Source of the DNA: Polydactylus sextarius
Lineage: Eukaryota; Chordata; Actinopteri; Polynemidae
Direction of reading: 5' to 3'
Assembly: GCA_016801845.1 (NCBI GenBank)
Contig: CM028907.1
Coordinates: 16,026,598-16,090,597, forward strand
Length of the DNA: 64,000 nt
Part shown: positions 11,651 to 24,737 of the stretch, one piece after another
How positions within the stretch are numbered: position 1 is the stretch's first letter
How the letters are laid out: each line of letters begins with the position of its first letter
The notes under the pieces: generated by a model
The model's database searches: none
The model's input: only the letters and a program-made list of their open reading frames with translations
Told to the model about the DNA's origin: nothing
Translations under genes and position numbers: made by a program

Positions 11651-13929
11651 AACAGGGAGAAGAACATGTGGTTGAATTTTAAGTAGCAAAACTGAACAGG
11701 CCAGCAACAGAAATAAAACTGAACTCTATCACTGAGTTGAAGTCACTTTTATTTAATTCCGAGTAACTTTATTTTGGAGAAAATGGACGTTATGGTAGAA
11801 TAACATGTATTAATAACACTGATTCAGTGGTAGTGGCATGACAACAAACAAAACTAACAAAACACATTCTGGTGCATTGAATAAGAAACTGAGATTCTTC
11901 TTGGGCTAAGGCAAGATGAAGTACTGGTCAGGTAAATCTATGTGAAAGAACTAGATATTTAAACTGTGCATAGGCTCCACAGACTTCTGGTTTTATCTAG
12001 TAGGTAGAGGCAATTATTGATACATATTAAAACTCTGCTCTACTGATTAACCATGCCTCTGAATCTGGACCTTTCGAGAATTCAGGGCTGAACAGCAGAT
12101 TATCCTGTTAATAAAAATACTAAAATGTGAAAATGCCAAGGTGGACACTAACAGCTGCCATGTCATTTTAAAATGTATAAAATGTAATAATATGAATGTT
12201 CCAAGTTCCATTATGATTGTTTATAGACCACAAAAATCAGTCAGTTTGAAATTATTGATAAAATAAATGAACTGTTAATATAACATTAATAATAATATTG
12301 ATTAAAAATTGTTCTGTGAATATTTATTGAATTTATATCCAACAATTTCACAAGCTAATTCAACACAGTCAAAAAGCCACCAGTGAGACACAGGTCTATT
12401 AATAATCCAAATAGTATTGTAGTATTCTTTTTCATGATAGTGCTGTTATAAGGATTCACATTTTAGACAAGATAGACAATTATTTTTTTCTCATTTATTT
12501 CTTTCGAAGTCTGAGACAAGAAAAAAGTGAGGCTCCCCACTTTGATGAGGTATAGTTGTTATATGACCATCCTGATTACTGCTGTGCACATCAATTTTGT
12601 ATTTGCCCTTAATGGTTTTTGTTTGACAACCAGTAAATTTGCTTTGAGAAACAAATGTCAATTATAATGAGAAACCATATGCGTGAGCAATGACACAAGA
12701 CGTCATCAAGCTGGTTTGTGTTCTGAGCAAATAGTTATCATGCTGATAACGTAATAAAATACACAATTTGTTGTGAAAACATTGAAGTTTGTACATTATT
12801 GTTTTTACTGCATGGAACTTTGAAAGATCTTGAAAGTATATGTTGTAGCAGGCATTCAAAAGTAGTTTTCACAAAACCAGGAGATATTGTGCGCAAACTA
12901 TACATCCAGTATGAATGTGAGAGCTGCATGCTGAATTAATCATTGGACTGTGGGTGGCATAAAGGTGCAAAGGTTACTAAGCACTGCATCCATCCATGCA
13001 TGGCTCCAGCTGTGCACAGATAACGGTTTTGAATTAGATTCCCAAAAGCTAATTATTTCCTCTCCATATAGAACTGAAAAGAATACATTAAAAGCTGAGC
13101 TTCTATCTTTGAATAACCACTTTTGATACTTGGCTTGAATTTCTTATAGTAAAAAGCAGTATAGGGCTTGTATTTGCTTGGCCTCATGGGAGTTTGTTAT
13201 AAAGTTCTTTGCAGTGGAGCACTACTGTTTTCCTTGTCTATAATGTCAAGGCTGAGCGCAATATTGTACCAACTGATAGCGAGTATGCTCTGTATTGGTC
13301 TAAGCATCAAGATTATAGTAGTTGTACTTCAGTTATCATTTCTATCTATTTATGTTTAATTCCTATTTGCAGTTACAGCTTTGGTTCAATGTGAGACACA
13401 ACTATAAAGAATTACTTCTAATTCTTAGACTCTTATTTAAATAAAGAAAATAAGAAAAAAAAAAAAAAAAATAGAGGGAGTTTTTTTTTTATTGTTCTTG
13501 TTTAAATTAAAGTCAAAAATCTTGACATGTTCTTCCCTTCATTAATTTACTCATTTATACCCTGCAGTACTATTGTTGATTCGCTGATGTGTAGCGTCAT
13601 TGAGAATTTTATTATTAATAATTTTATCATTAATCTTGTGAATTATAAATAAAGGACTCATTAAATGGGCCACAAGTTAATATTTTATGATAAAATTGAG
13701 AGCTCCAACCTCCACTTCAAACACACAGGCAACGACTTAGTGAGATTTAAAAAACAACTGGTTGAAATGCAATAATAAATAATACACATACGGTAGAATG
13801 AATAGATTACTGTGGGGATGGGCACAGATGATAGGTCTATGGCAAATGTATAACCTATAATTTCAGATAGTGAAACTTGTAAAGAGTTAGATTGAATGAC
13901 TTTAGAGTCCTCTTTGTTCAAGGTTTATA
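11651..13929. other. AT-rich DNA, no gene seen
   Basis: Includes a 17-base A run (13455-13471) and an AT palindromic stretch near 13608-13640. Overlapping small open frames at 12662-12929 and 13168-13394 translate to unrelated, random-looking peptides. Confidence 0.5.
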
Positions 13930-14150
13930 CTATGCTGGGATACTCTGGCTGGAACACACACGGCTGTCATTTAACTCTCCTCAAGTGGTATCCCTTAAAG
14001 GCATCACAGGTTGCCTAGGTGATAGGATGGATTGCGCTGGATCAACGTCTGCAAAGTCTGCCTGCCGACTCTGATGCTCTGCTGGCACCACTGTTTGTTA
14101 CGTAGGCTGATGGGCAGACACGTTTGTCTCTGGGGCTGATAGTTGGTTAG
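13930..14150. promoter_or_regulatory. GC-richer block, possible conserved non-coding
   Basis: This stretch has clearly more G+C than its surroundings and a near-dyad GTTGCCTAGGTGAT that resembles half of an RFX-type X-box. No coding or repeat identity was seen. Regulatory status is inference only. Confidence 0.15.
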
Positions 14151-14788
14151 TTCCATGACAAATGGAAGAACAATCTAATTAGCTCCTTTTAGATTTGGAA
14201 AGAATTTGGTGATGGCCAGACAACATGAAAACTTCATATTTGTCAAAGCAGATTTGAAAGTTAATAAAAATAATATTTTGCCAGAGGGCCTGCGGCTCTT
14301 CTGAGTTAATTGATCATTGAATTGGCTACAAAACCTGATGGCTGTGTGCAAAATTTTTGCAAACAAGAGGCTATTGAAAACAAAAAATGAGAGGTCTAAA
14401 CTAAAAGGTTAGCATTCACTTCACCAATCAACAAGCAAAATACCTCATAAGATAATACATTTAAGGAAGAGTTACATTGCAAGGTAGTGAAAGAAGTGTT
14501 CTAACTGATGGAGATATAAATGGATTTATATATGGAATAGAACAGTATTTGTGACTTACTAGCAGATGATTTCTACATTATTTAGGGTGGCTTGATTTTG
14601 AGTTTTCTGCAACAATCTTGTCTACATCATTGTCTGCTTCACCATGGTCCATTCAGAGTATTGCCTGACATGATTTTTTAACTGCGTATGGAAGCACTTG
14701 ATGCATCACTCAGTTTGAGTGTCATGATCAAGTTTGATCCAAGAAACAATCAACCTTACATGACAGATATTTAACATAATTAAACAAA
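14151..14788. other. AT-rich DNA, no gene seen
   Basis: Nothing supportable. The minus-strand frame at 14175-14366 is unrecognised. Confidence 0.5.
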
Positions 14789-14839
14789 GATAATCATTAT
14801 TCTACCTCTATAATTCTATAGAGGTATAATAATATTATC
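14789..14839. repeat. AT-rich hairpin, about 23-bp stem
   Basis: ACCTCTATA (14804-14812) pairs with TATAGAGGT (14817-14825) around a 4-base loop. The stem continues outward through ATTATT/AATAAT with one mismatch and one bulged base to GATAAT (14789-14794) and ATTATC (14834-14839). The low-complexity outer part weakens its significance. Confidence 0.75.
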
Positions 14840-16194
14840 ATCAGGGAATAAAACAGAGCATCTATTAATGTATTATATCTTACTCTTATTTAATGAAGAC
14901 ATTTTAACATTATTGAAACTTTCCCACAAGCATTTTGAAACAAAGGAGAGATCTTGACTTGTAGTTTGGGATTGAATGTGGAGTGATTTAAGAAGGAGAT
15001 GTGGAACCTGAAATACAGAGACACATTTGAAGAGGAAAGAAACAGGGGAGATCAATGATAGTATTTGATTTTGGTGAATGAATCCATAGTGTCAGATGTG
15101 TCAGGTCAGTTCATAACTGTGTATTTTTATAAGTATTTGTGATAGTAAAATATTGAGATGAGATGGATCATATTATGGCAGAATGAACCCAACTATGCCC
15201 AGAGGATCTGGTCTTCCTGAAACTAATGGACTCCTTGGCAAGTTTTTGGTATGTTTGTTTCTTCAGAGGGACGTATGCTCCTCACAACTCCTGTGTAATA
15301 AGAGTTTATTGGTGGGATTGATCGGTACAGGTAGGTACTTATACTTAACCAAGAATGTCCTGAGTCTTAATTCTTTAAGATGGTCTCTGAAAGCCAGCAT
15401 TGCATTAAATGTTTATGTTTAGGCCAATAATTGTGTGGGATAAAAATGAATAAATACTTGGTAATAAACACTAGTTGATTAGTTGCTTCAACACTTATAC
15501 CAAATGACACCAAACGTGAAGTAAAATGTAAATGGTTCCTGTACATAGTGTATATAGCTTACACTGTACTATGGTGTACATGAAATACTGGTTTAAATGG
15601 CAAATTAAACCTAAGACACATAAAAAACAAGACAAATAGTATGCACTGACACAGAGGCAGCCATCTTTTCAAGACAATGAGACTATGTGTTTGCACACAT
15701 TTATATGGGAGGATACAAATATTTGCTCACTTGTGATTCTGTAGTCCTGGGAAAAGAAAAGGCTGGACAGGATTGCCAGGAACTTCATTCTGTTATTTGT
15801 CTGTAAGGACAATGTTGCATAGGTTTGCCTAACCCCTATCAGACAGTTGAGCAAAGATTTAAAAAAAAATGATTTACACATTAAAGCCTGGACAACTTTC
15901 ACTGAGTTGTAACAGTAGCTTAGACACAGCTGTATGTTTTGCATTGGTCAGGGTCTGGGGAACAGTATTTCATTTAAAACAAAAAGGCTTAGAAAAGCCA
16001 AGAATGACTGGATGCACAATATTCTGCTCTCTGGCTTTCAACACAAGAGGTTGGGGATACAATTCAAATCCACCTACAGTACATGTGGTTTTCCACTGGC
16101 ATACAAATCTGGCAAAGTCTATTATCGATTAGTTATTTAAAGAAATGACCCCTGATGATATTTTCAAATTTGACAAAATACAGAGCTGAGACAC
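14840..16194. other. AT-rich DNA, no gene seen
   Basis: Open frames at 15183-15422, 15669-15944 and 15869-16140 overlap on both strands with no family resemblance. No repeat was identified. Confidence 0.5.
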
Positions 16195-16345
16195 TTACTT
16201 TGAATAAGTCCCATTACAGTGCAGAAGATAAGTAACCAGCCCAATGCATTATCCCTTCAGCATAATTAACATGCGCGGGCATACATGAAACCTGATTAAT
16301 AATTAAATCTTCATCTACTTAGCAAAATGCTGTCAGTCAGATGTA
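16195..16345. promoter_or_regulatory. Homeodomain-motif-rich block
   Basis: Contains ATGCATTA, TTATCCC, ATAATTAA, a CG-containing ATGCGCGGGCAT and ATTAATAATTAAAT within about 100 bp. Such clustering of TAAT words is common in developmental enhancers but also expected in AT-rich DNA. Candidate only. Confidence 0.15.
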
Positions 16346-19300
16346 GGCAGTATACATTATGCAGATTGGACATTGCATTTCACGGAGAACTAATATGACA
16401 TTGTGAAATCAGGCTCTATGATATCTATATATGCTGACATTTTCATTTAGAGGAGAGAAAATGGTAGGTCTGTCACTTTGAGCCATTGCTCCAGATTTGA
16501 CAGTGTGATTTCCTTTGGGGGATTTTTGTCTCACTTTCAATAACATTACAAACAGTGCATTGAGTGAAATGGCACCTTCAACAATAAGACAATATTTACC
16601 TCCATAGTTGAATCTATGATAAGGATTATTCAACTGTTTTGGACACTAACGGAAAATGGCTTCCAAATAGTAAATTCAGGAGTCATTGTGAAAAGGTTAA
16701 TATCATTTAAAATTTGGTAGTATGTGCTATTAAAATTAATACTGTTATTCCTATTCAAAAAGCTGAGGTAAAGAAATTACTGGAGGGATCAGTGGCCTTG
16801 GGTGCAGAAGGCACTGATGTAAGGGAAGAGCTGCATTGTTCCATTCATTAAAATGAATTGAGCCAAGCGCCCATCCTCCCTATCTTCTCCAGAGACCAAG
16901 TCAAATATAATTATACCTTTCCCACTGAAGGGGCCCAGAAGCTCAATGGCGACTGAGAAAATTACAATTGCATAGTTTAATTTTAGCAGACAATAATCTG
17001 AGGCCATAATAGTGAGTGACTAAGTGAATGAGGCTAATAGTGGTGTCGTATGGACAAGCTAAACAAATTTTGAAATAGCTACTTATTGCCTAGCCTCATG
17101 ATCAAAATTAAAGCTCAAAAACAATGCAAACGTGAAGACTTTGTATTACCTAATAGGATTCACCAGTAATTCACGTATAAAAATAAATTTTTAGATGCAT
17201 GTACAAAGATGGGAATTATTGCACTCTGAAGGTTGATGCAGAGAGGTTTTAATGGTAATACAGTGTTACAACCTAATGAACAGGTCCAAGGCAGTGAACT
17301 GCACTTCTCCAATCAGTTATTTTAAACCTAGTTAGTAAAATAATAATTGAAAATCTTAATAATACAAATCGTTTTTAGATGCCAACTTGATGTTTTCCAT
17401 GGTGGTACTGTTGATACATGTAGAAAAAAAAAAAAAAACACTTTCCACAACTTTTCAAACAATCCAATGCTGAAAACCAAACATTTTAAACATTTAACAG
17501 TTAAATCATAATGGGCCCAAGCACACTCTTCATTAAAAGCCCTTAATAATCATTCAAATGAACCTTGGATTTGAAAACATTACTTACAGCGAAAACACAA
17601 ATAAAATAATAGAAAAAGAAAATATAGAAAATGTCTTTCAACAGAGCCATTGTTTGAGGGGTGCTAAGTATGGCAGTGTTTTTCTGTAATTGTAACATAT
17701 AGTATTTACTTGAGGACTTGTTCAAGTGAGACTAACAGACTACTTACAAGAGTTCTCATGAGAGAAATAAACATGTAACTTTTCAGAGAGCTGAAAAAAT
17801 GGACACATACATAAAATAATTAAAGTGTTCATTAAAGGTAGGACTTATGTGTGAGTGAGAGTGCATGATTTTTATTATTGATGTGCTACATTCACATTTT
17901 TGAGTAAATAGAACCTTTAGAGTTGTATGAAATTTGTACACCTTTTCCCCATGGTTCTGGTGTAAATATTCTCTCCTCCTCCACATTTACTTTATACTGC
18001 ATAACACACCCATAAGGGCTGCACTGCAAAGACATTAATTTACATCCTTACTAAAAGCAACCAGAGAAATCAAATAATGTATTGAAAAATGGGACAAATA
18101 CAGGAAAACAGGCAAGGGTAATACAGGAAAATGACCATTTTTCACTGCTCTTTCAATATATACTCCTAAAATCCAATAGGGTTGTTTTATAGTAACAATA
18201 TTTATTAAATACCTCTCTCCTCAAGGGATATTTCTTGGCAGAAAGCAACCATTTTATACTGCATCAACACAATTTTTATACGCATTCACATTCATTAAGT
18301 AAAGGTAAGGCCATCTGGAGACTGAAATATGCATTACTCATATCCCGGCCTGGTCTGAATGCTCCCTCAGAGTTCTTAGCAAACATGTTGCACAAAGCAA
18401 TTCATATCTTGACAAAATCTGACTTGTTACAGTATTTTGTTTTCTTATGACCTCATAAGAAATTCCTTTTAATAATGTCGCTGCCCAGTCTAGATCAACA
18501 GAACAACTGCTCTCTTAAAGTACATTTACATGAAAAAATATTACAATTATTATTATTGGAAGCAAAGGCAATTCTGATTGCGTAAAGATGTTAAAGAGAC
18601 ATTACAAGTCTGGGACCTGGCACAGCAAGGACATAGAATAAACACAAAAGTGCTTGTTATTTGCTTTAACTTCCTCAGTGTGTGTCTTAAATAGGTCAAA
18701 GTCATCAATATTCTATTCTATCATGTTGAATAGAGAACACCACAGAGTTAATGGATACCTGCAAATCAAAAACCTATTTGAACAGTTTAAATTAATAATG
18801 GCATTCTTAACATACATTAATTTTAAAATACAGCGACTGGCAATTTATGCACATTGTAATTAATGAATTCTTTTTCATCTTTGTTCATTTGAGGGTGGTG
18901 AGAGCCTCACATATGTTGTATACTAAAGTGTAGACAAGCTTTTGCCAGCTGGTCAGCTACAAGCTCAACATTTATTCTCCATATATTTGACATTAGTAAT
19001 TACAATCAACAGTATTTTTCTACTACACAGGGGAGCATTGTTATGGTTCAACTTTTGTAATGGTATATCTTTAGTATCATGATCCACATGGTATAATTTC
19101 AGCAGAAGCACAGTTGAGTTTTGCCTAAAGCATTCAGCATATATCTCTTTTATGGTGGTGATCGTAAGTAAGATTATACACTTCTGTTTCGCCCCATCTG
19201 ATAAAGATTTTTTTTTCCTATCAAAGGATTTATGTAAAAGAAAAAAAAAAGAGTGTATTAAGGTTCTAAAATCCCATTATGGAAATGATAGACCTTCAGG

Positions 19301-20320
19301 TTATTTGCAAAAAGCAGACGATGCACAGTTAGTGGTTTGAGGGTTTTTCCTCAAACCTCTGCACAGTACCGTTGTCAAAGGAAAAGGTTCAATTTTTAGT
19401 GCCCCGCACAGCATCTTACTTCTATACCTGTATTTTTGCACTGGTGCAAAATAAGCAAGACAGAAAAAATATACATAGTATTTATATCAGTGGTCAAAGA
19501 TTGGCATGTGATTAGTGTTCTTCTTGTGAAACAAGACAGGTTTTATAGATTGTGGAGCCATTTGTTTTCATCTATAAGGGAATAAAATGCAAATTTGTCA
19601 GAAAAAATAAAAGAAGAATAAAGTAGATTTTTTTTCTCACACTTTTAATTGACATTTGCATATTATCACATCTGTGAACAAAACAAGCTTTTGGATTAAA
19701 ATAGGTACCTATAAAGGCAACTTTAATTATCTTCATAGTTGATTAATATAGCATTTAATTATCAGAAATATTGGTCCTTTGAATGTCAATGAAATGTCAG
19801 TGTTGGGGAAAAAAATGAATATCGTAAGATCACAGATCTCAAGGTGACATCTTTAAATGTCTTGTTTTGACAAGTAGTCAGTGTACAATGTATGCATGTC
19901 CACTCTGAATAAGAAAAGTCAAGGTTGGTTTAGTCATCAGCTCAGGATTTGTCCATGTGGAAGTAGACAAAACCTGCCAGGCTAGCACCGCCTAGTCCTT
20001 CCACTCAATTTCTTATTTAGCTCCACCACTTGGTCAGGGATTTGTAGGATTTGGTTCACACCAACTCTGAGCTGTTCAGGCCAAGGGCTGAAAGCAGTGA
20101 TGTTGAACTCAAGCGTTCAAGCTTGAATTTCTAGTGTAGTGCAAGCAGCACTGAATGAAGCTGGTGAGATGGATATAGGTCCATATAAGCGGCAAAATCG
20201 ACAACACTCGTTACAATACACGTTATCAACTTATGCTCAAGTGCTACTTCCCTGGAATGCTGCTAATACCTGGATACCACTAGGTGCATTCCAGCACATT
20301 CCGGTTCAGTCACGACCAAG
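16346..20320. other. AT-rich DNA, no gene seen
   Basis: About 4 kb with no identifiable coding, RNA or repeat element. An A run lies at 17424-17438. Candidate open frames are all under 90 codons and unrecognised. Confidence 0.5.
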
Positions 20321-20350
20321 CAGTACTTTCTGTTGAAGCAGAAAGTACTG
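20321..20350. repeat. 12-bp inverted repeat
   Basis: CAGTACTTTCTG (20321-20332) and CAGAAAGTACTG (20339-20350) are perfect reverse complements around a six-base loop. No downstream gene is available for it to regulate or terminate. Confidence 0.9.
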
Positions 20351-21246
20351 TCTACAGTGGAGCAAACGTATGACAATCGATAGCTTTCAGACACTTTTCA
20401 CAAAGTGCAATCAGACTAAGGCACATTGGGCTAAGGCAAAACGTGTTTACTGGGAGACCTCATGACCAACTTGTTGTATGGATTATGTAATTCATCTGGG
20501 AATGTCCCAGGAAGAGGTGCAGTATTTGGAATGAGAAAAAGACACCTGGGTAACAACTGTGTGGTCTGCTGCCACTGTAATTGAGAACATACAGTAAAAA
20601 GCTGGAGTAAATGAATGCAGTATCTGAAACGAGGAACAGTGAAGTAATTTCTTTTCCAAAGTTTGACTTTTCATTATTGATTATGGCGTGTTCTTTAGGA
20701 ACACCCTCTCTGCTATGTGTCACGCCTCCAAATTTGTAACTTCAGACTCACGAGTATGACTTTGCCATGAGCCACTGCTCAACGGCAGAACAACTTTATT
20801 TTTTTCTAATCTCCCGATCTTCTCCCAGAGGACATTGCTCATGCTCCTTTTCATCAAAATTTCTTGGGAAATGAACAACACCACTTCTTAAAGTCCTATT
20901 TTCCAAACTCCCTCGGGTGCAACCGTTGCCTTCTGGGAACTGGGAGTGGCACAGATAGAGCCTGTTGAATCAAATGTGAATTTAAATGTGAAGCATAATC
21001 ATGCATAAATCAAACAAAGTGACATTTACCAAAGCTAGTTTTGGACTGGAAACTAGAAAAAGCAAAGTGATGCTTTGGAAATAAGAAAAATGTTGATCAT
21101 TAAAAAAAAAAAAATACATTTGAATTGTATAAAACTAAATTATATTGATATTACACAAACCAATAGGTATACTCACATAAAAATTATGACAGTCATAATT
21201 CAAGCATTCAAACTGTTGTTATGTGGTATCTCTCAAACAAAAACTG
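20351..21246. other. AT-rich DNA, no gene seen
   Basis: No recognisable feature before the GT microsatellite. Confidence 0.5.
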
Positions 21247-21276
21247 TATACATATATGTATATATATGTATTTATG

Positions 21277-21314
<38 letters not shown>

Positions 21315-21362
21315 TGTGTGTGTGGGTGTGTGTGTGGGTGTGTGTGTATGTGTGAGTGTGTA
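21247..21362. repeat. (TA/TG)n microsatellite
   Basis: A TATG-rich lead-in (21247-21275) passes into a GT run interrupted by GA, GG and TA units up to 21362. The open frames on both strands here are poly-Cys/Val or poly-Thr/His artefacts. Confidence 0.95.
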
Positions 21363-21929
21363 TTCTTTCAGCAAAACAATACAAACAGGTGCTGATGTGT
21401 TTTAATAGGAGGCTGTATAATTTACTACATTGTGTACTGCTGTTGAGCCCAGAATCACTCAATTGTGTTGAACTATTCAAAACACCTGCCAGCTGTCTTA
21501 AGCTCAAATTCTCATCAGTAAAAAGTTAGTAGATCACATCCTTATCGGGTAGTTAGAGTGGAATTAAAGTAGATCTGTGATCTCTGAAGTGGGAGGGAGA
21601 GAGGGGGAAAAGGGAAAGACAGATTCTTTTTTTTTTTTTACTGTTTATTTTACCAGGACCCTCGCTGACTACAGAGAGGTCTACCGGTTGGCGCACCATT
21701 ATATTTCTTTTTATTCACAGAAACAGAACAGAAAGTACAGAACAAGTCTAATGAAAAAAGTTATGATATATAAAGCAAACTAAATGTTTGGTTCTGTAAT
21801 AATCACCCTGAGGGCCCACTGGTGCTAGTTTGTCATTATATTACAATACATTGATCTTAATGTTTTTTTTTTTTTTTTGAATCTTTTCTGAGACTTGTTT
21901 TGATTTTTTTCCATTCATGGTCAATATAG
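21363..21929. other. Unassigned DNA with T-tracts
   Basis: T runs near 21627-21639 and 21862-21878. The last part may already belong to the LINE relic that follows. Confidence 0.4.
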
Positions 21930-22700
21930 GTTTTGTCTAAATTATATTAGACAAGACAATAGAATTGTATCTCATATTAGACCAGTCTCTAGGACAGCTT
22001 TTTTTCTGTCAATGTAATATTTAAAAAATCAGAAACATCCTGTATAAAAAAGATTCTGAAAAGTTATTTCATGCATTCGTTACCTCTAGACTGGACTACT
22101 GTAACTCTTTACTAGGGTGTTTTAGTAACTCCATCAAATACCTTCAGTTAATCCAAAATGCTGCAGCATGAGTACTGACAGGAAGTAAGGCCAGAGATTA
22201 TATCTCTCCTATATTGGCTGTTTTTCATTTGCTTCCTGTAAAATCCAGAATAGGATTCAAAATCCTCCCTTAATGATCAGGCTCCATCATGTCTTAAGGA
22301 GCTCATAGTTCCTTATTATCCTAATAGATAACATTGATCACAAATTGCTGGTTTACTTGTAGTTACTAGAGTCTGAATAGGAGGTAGAGCCTTCAGTTAT
22401 CAGGCTCCTCTCCTATGGAACCAGCTCTTAAAAACTGTCCTTTATGATAAAGCTTATAGTTAAGGATGATTCAGGTGGGACATGGACCCACAGGAACCAT
22501 CCTTTAGTTAAGCTGCTATAGGATTAGATTGCTGGAGAACTCTGACAATACACTGCACTTCTCTCTGTCCCTCATTCTTCTCATTTCATTCTTCTCTTGA
22601 ATCTAAATCTAATTGATATTAGGTAATTTAGTGTTATAGTTTATATTCTATCTCCCTGACAGATTATTGTTTAGAATAGTCTGATTTGGTTTGTGTGAAT
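21930..22700 (+). mobile_element. L2-type LINE relic: end of RT and 3' region
   Basis: The + strand encodes the signature end of a teleost L2-type reverse transcriptase, the enzyme LINEs use for target-primed copying. SRLDYCNSLLGCFSNS lies at about 22085-22132, LQLIQNAAA at about 22144-22170, VLTGSKARDYISPILA at about 22175-22222 and LLPVKSRIGFKIL at about 22229-22267. A stop replaces the usual Arg after NAAA and others follow, so it is dead. Downstream, blocks such as 'cagttatcaggctcctctcc' (22395-22414), 'gataaagcttatagttaagg' (22447-22466) and 'ccatcctttagttaagctgc' (22497-22516) continue the consensus 3' part. The endonuclease and most of the RT are missing, as expected for 5' truncation. 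The end near 22700 is approximate. Confidence 0.85.
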
Positions 22701-24127
22701 AGTTTATAGAGCATCAATTGTAGCCTTGTGGAAAGAACATCTTGTCCGTGCCCAGTGAATTCATCCATGGCCTTGCCAAACCACAAAAAGCAAATTGAAA
22801 TTGTGGGCGAACATTGTCATACTAAAACTGTGTACAGACTAATTAAATACTCAGAAGGCTGTTTGAGAATACCTGGGATTTTTTTTCATCCAGAAGGACT
22901 AAGAATTGTATTTTTATATTTTGAAGACGAAACATGGATTTAGCAGTACTGTTTATATAAACTATTCATTCCTTAAACTCAGTCATGATAAACAGAGATA
23001 AGCCACAATATTATCACATGTGAGTCTTTTTAATGTGAATGATGGATGTGAATGCCTGCAGACCATTGTGTTCATATTTCTCAATTTATCTTGATGAAAT
23101 TATATTGTACCTCATTCAGTATTAACATGAGGTTACGACAACATATCACTTGCCAAGAAGATATAAAGTGGACTAAGTACTGCATATATTACCTGGGGCT
23201 TTTAGCAAGGTGGGAACAAACACTGTGTTCATAGAACTCAAAACAATATCCTGTATAAGTTCATAAATTGGAAAGAGGCAGCTTCTAAGTAATATATTCT
23301 CTCATATAATGTGTCTGGCGGCAGATCAGCTACTTTGTAAGTAATTAAGAAATTAAATTAAATATATCTTACATTTGTTCACATTACTCTAAAAAGAATA
23401 AGCAGAGCTTGCCAACCTTCTAAATCTAAACATTTTATTGAATAATTATGAAGGTGGAGGACCTGCCTTTTTACGACTGAGGCTTTGGCCGCTCTGCTCT
23501 CAGAAATGGTGCATTCTTAATGATGTTCCTGTATTGATGTAGTGGCTCTGTCCTGCCTTTATCGCAGTGATAATAACAGCTCTATCTGTTCATTACCTAA
23601 GCCTTGGGGGGAGATTGCTGACCAAGCCTAAACTGCCACAGGTCCACACCATAATATCTCACTGTTATCAATCTCTCCACACTCATGCCAAGTCGGATTC
23701 GCACTTGTTTGCAGTAGAGCTTATGTGCGCATACAGACATATGCAGCTTTTATGGGTCTACTTTTTTTTAAAGAAGACAGGAAGAAAGCTAGTACCAATC
23801 AAGGCATCTGGAGCTACACTGTTGCTGTATGTCAAGTCTACATTCACTTTTAAAACCAGACAACATAACAGTGTCTCCCAAGAGAGCCCTTCTTTGTTAA
23901 TCCCTATTAACCTCTCCACTGGGCAGGGTGCAAGTTCACAGTCCTGGCCACTTAAGTTTGAGCATGACCTTACTTTGTGCTTACAACTGTCTAATATGTC
24001 TGTCACGGCTTGGCTGCACTCCAGCTGAGGTTCTCATCTGCTCGCTCACTCACCCTGGAGCATGTGTAAATAGAAGAGGGTGGGCAAGACGAGGTACTTA
24101 AGGAACTTTGGCTGTTCAGGAGGTAAT
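22701..24127. other. No gene supported; holds the longest open frame
   Basis: Contains the longest open frame of the window (23567-24028, 153 codons, + strand). Its translation has no recognisable domain, signal peptide or family motif, and a shorter antisense frame overlaps it, so I treat it as chance. Confidence 0.45.
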
Positions 24128-24195
24128 ATACACCAATCAGCCACAATACTGAAACAGGCAACTGGTTTTAATTGTCGCAGCTGATCACTGTGTGT
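24128..24195. mobile_element. Minimal Tc1-type foldback (two inverted ends)
   Basis: TACACCAATCAGCCACAATA begins at 24129, and AACTGGTTTTAATTGTCGCA, then GCTGATCACTGTG, ends by about 24193. The two halves are imperfect reverse complements and match the terminal repeats of a teleost Tc1-type element whose ends read TACACC(G/A)ATCAGCCACAA. Almost nothing lies between them, so this looks like an extreme internal-deletion derivative in which only the termini survive. Flanking TA duplication is plausible at the 5' side (AATA) but unclear at the 3' side. Confidence 0.65.
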
Positions 24196-24529
24196 GAGGC
24201 GGTTATTGTGCTTTGCTTTTGCACACAGTGAAAAAATGAATGAATGAGCCCAAATGAGCATGGGCACAACATTAATTTTCCCTCCATGAATGATTTGCAG
24301 CAGCAATGAAGTCATATCTCAACAAAATGAGGATTCTATTAATACATTGTATTGCACACCAATATATACACTGTAATAAGGACAGTGATATATAAATAAA
24401 CACATGCTAATAAAAGGCATATCATCATCCTGTGTTCCCATACATTTCATTTCAACTGCATTATATTATTGATTCAATTCTAATTTTCTTCTCTTCTGAT
24501 TCCAGCATTACATCGTTATCTTCAACAGT
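24196..24529. other. AT-rich DNA, no gene seen
   Basis: No feature recognised. Confidence 0.5.
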
Positions 24530-24737
24530 CAGTTTTTTTGTTTCTCTTTTCTCCTTGTTTTTTCCCTCATCATTATCCTCCTTTCTGTGTATCTCTTCTT
24601 TATCTTGCCTCCTCTCTCCTATTCTCTCATCTCAGCCATTCCATCATTTACTTTTTGCCTTCTTCTCACCTATCACACCCTTCTCCCACCTTACTTTGTC
24701 ATTCCATCTTTGTACTTGTGCAGCTGCAGAAATGAGA
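24530..24737 (+). other. Long polypyrimidine tract ending in CAGCTGCAG
   Basis: About 190 bases are strongly enriched in C and T, ending at 24720-24730 with GCAGCTGCAG. This has the architecture of an extended splice acceptor, and such tracts bind PTB-type proteins. The sequence after it (AAATGAGACTTGG) has an in-frame stop soon in the ATG frame and no clear donor. The open frames through the tract are low-complexity Ser/Leu/Phe. Confidence 0.5.

Noticed and set aside
21208..21507. Open frames of about 100 codons through the GT repeat
   Set aside because: Poly-Thr/His or Cys/Val translations produced by the dinucleotide repeat.
23567..24028. 153-codon open frame, longest in the window
   Set aside because: No recognisable motif or domain, an overlapping antisense open frame, no promoter or splice context.
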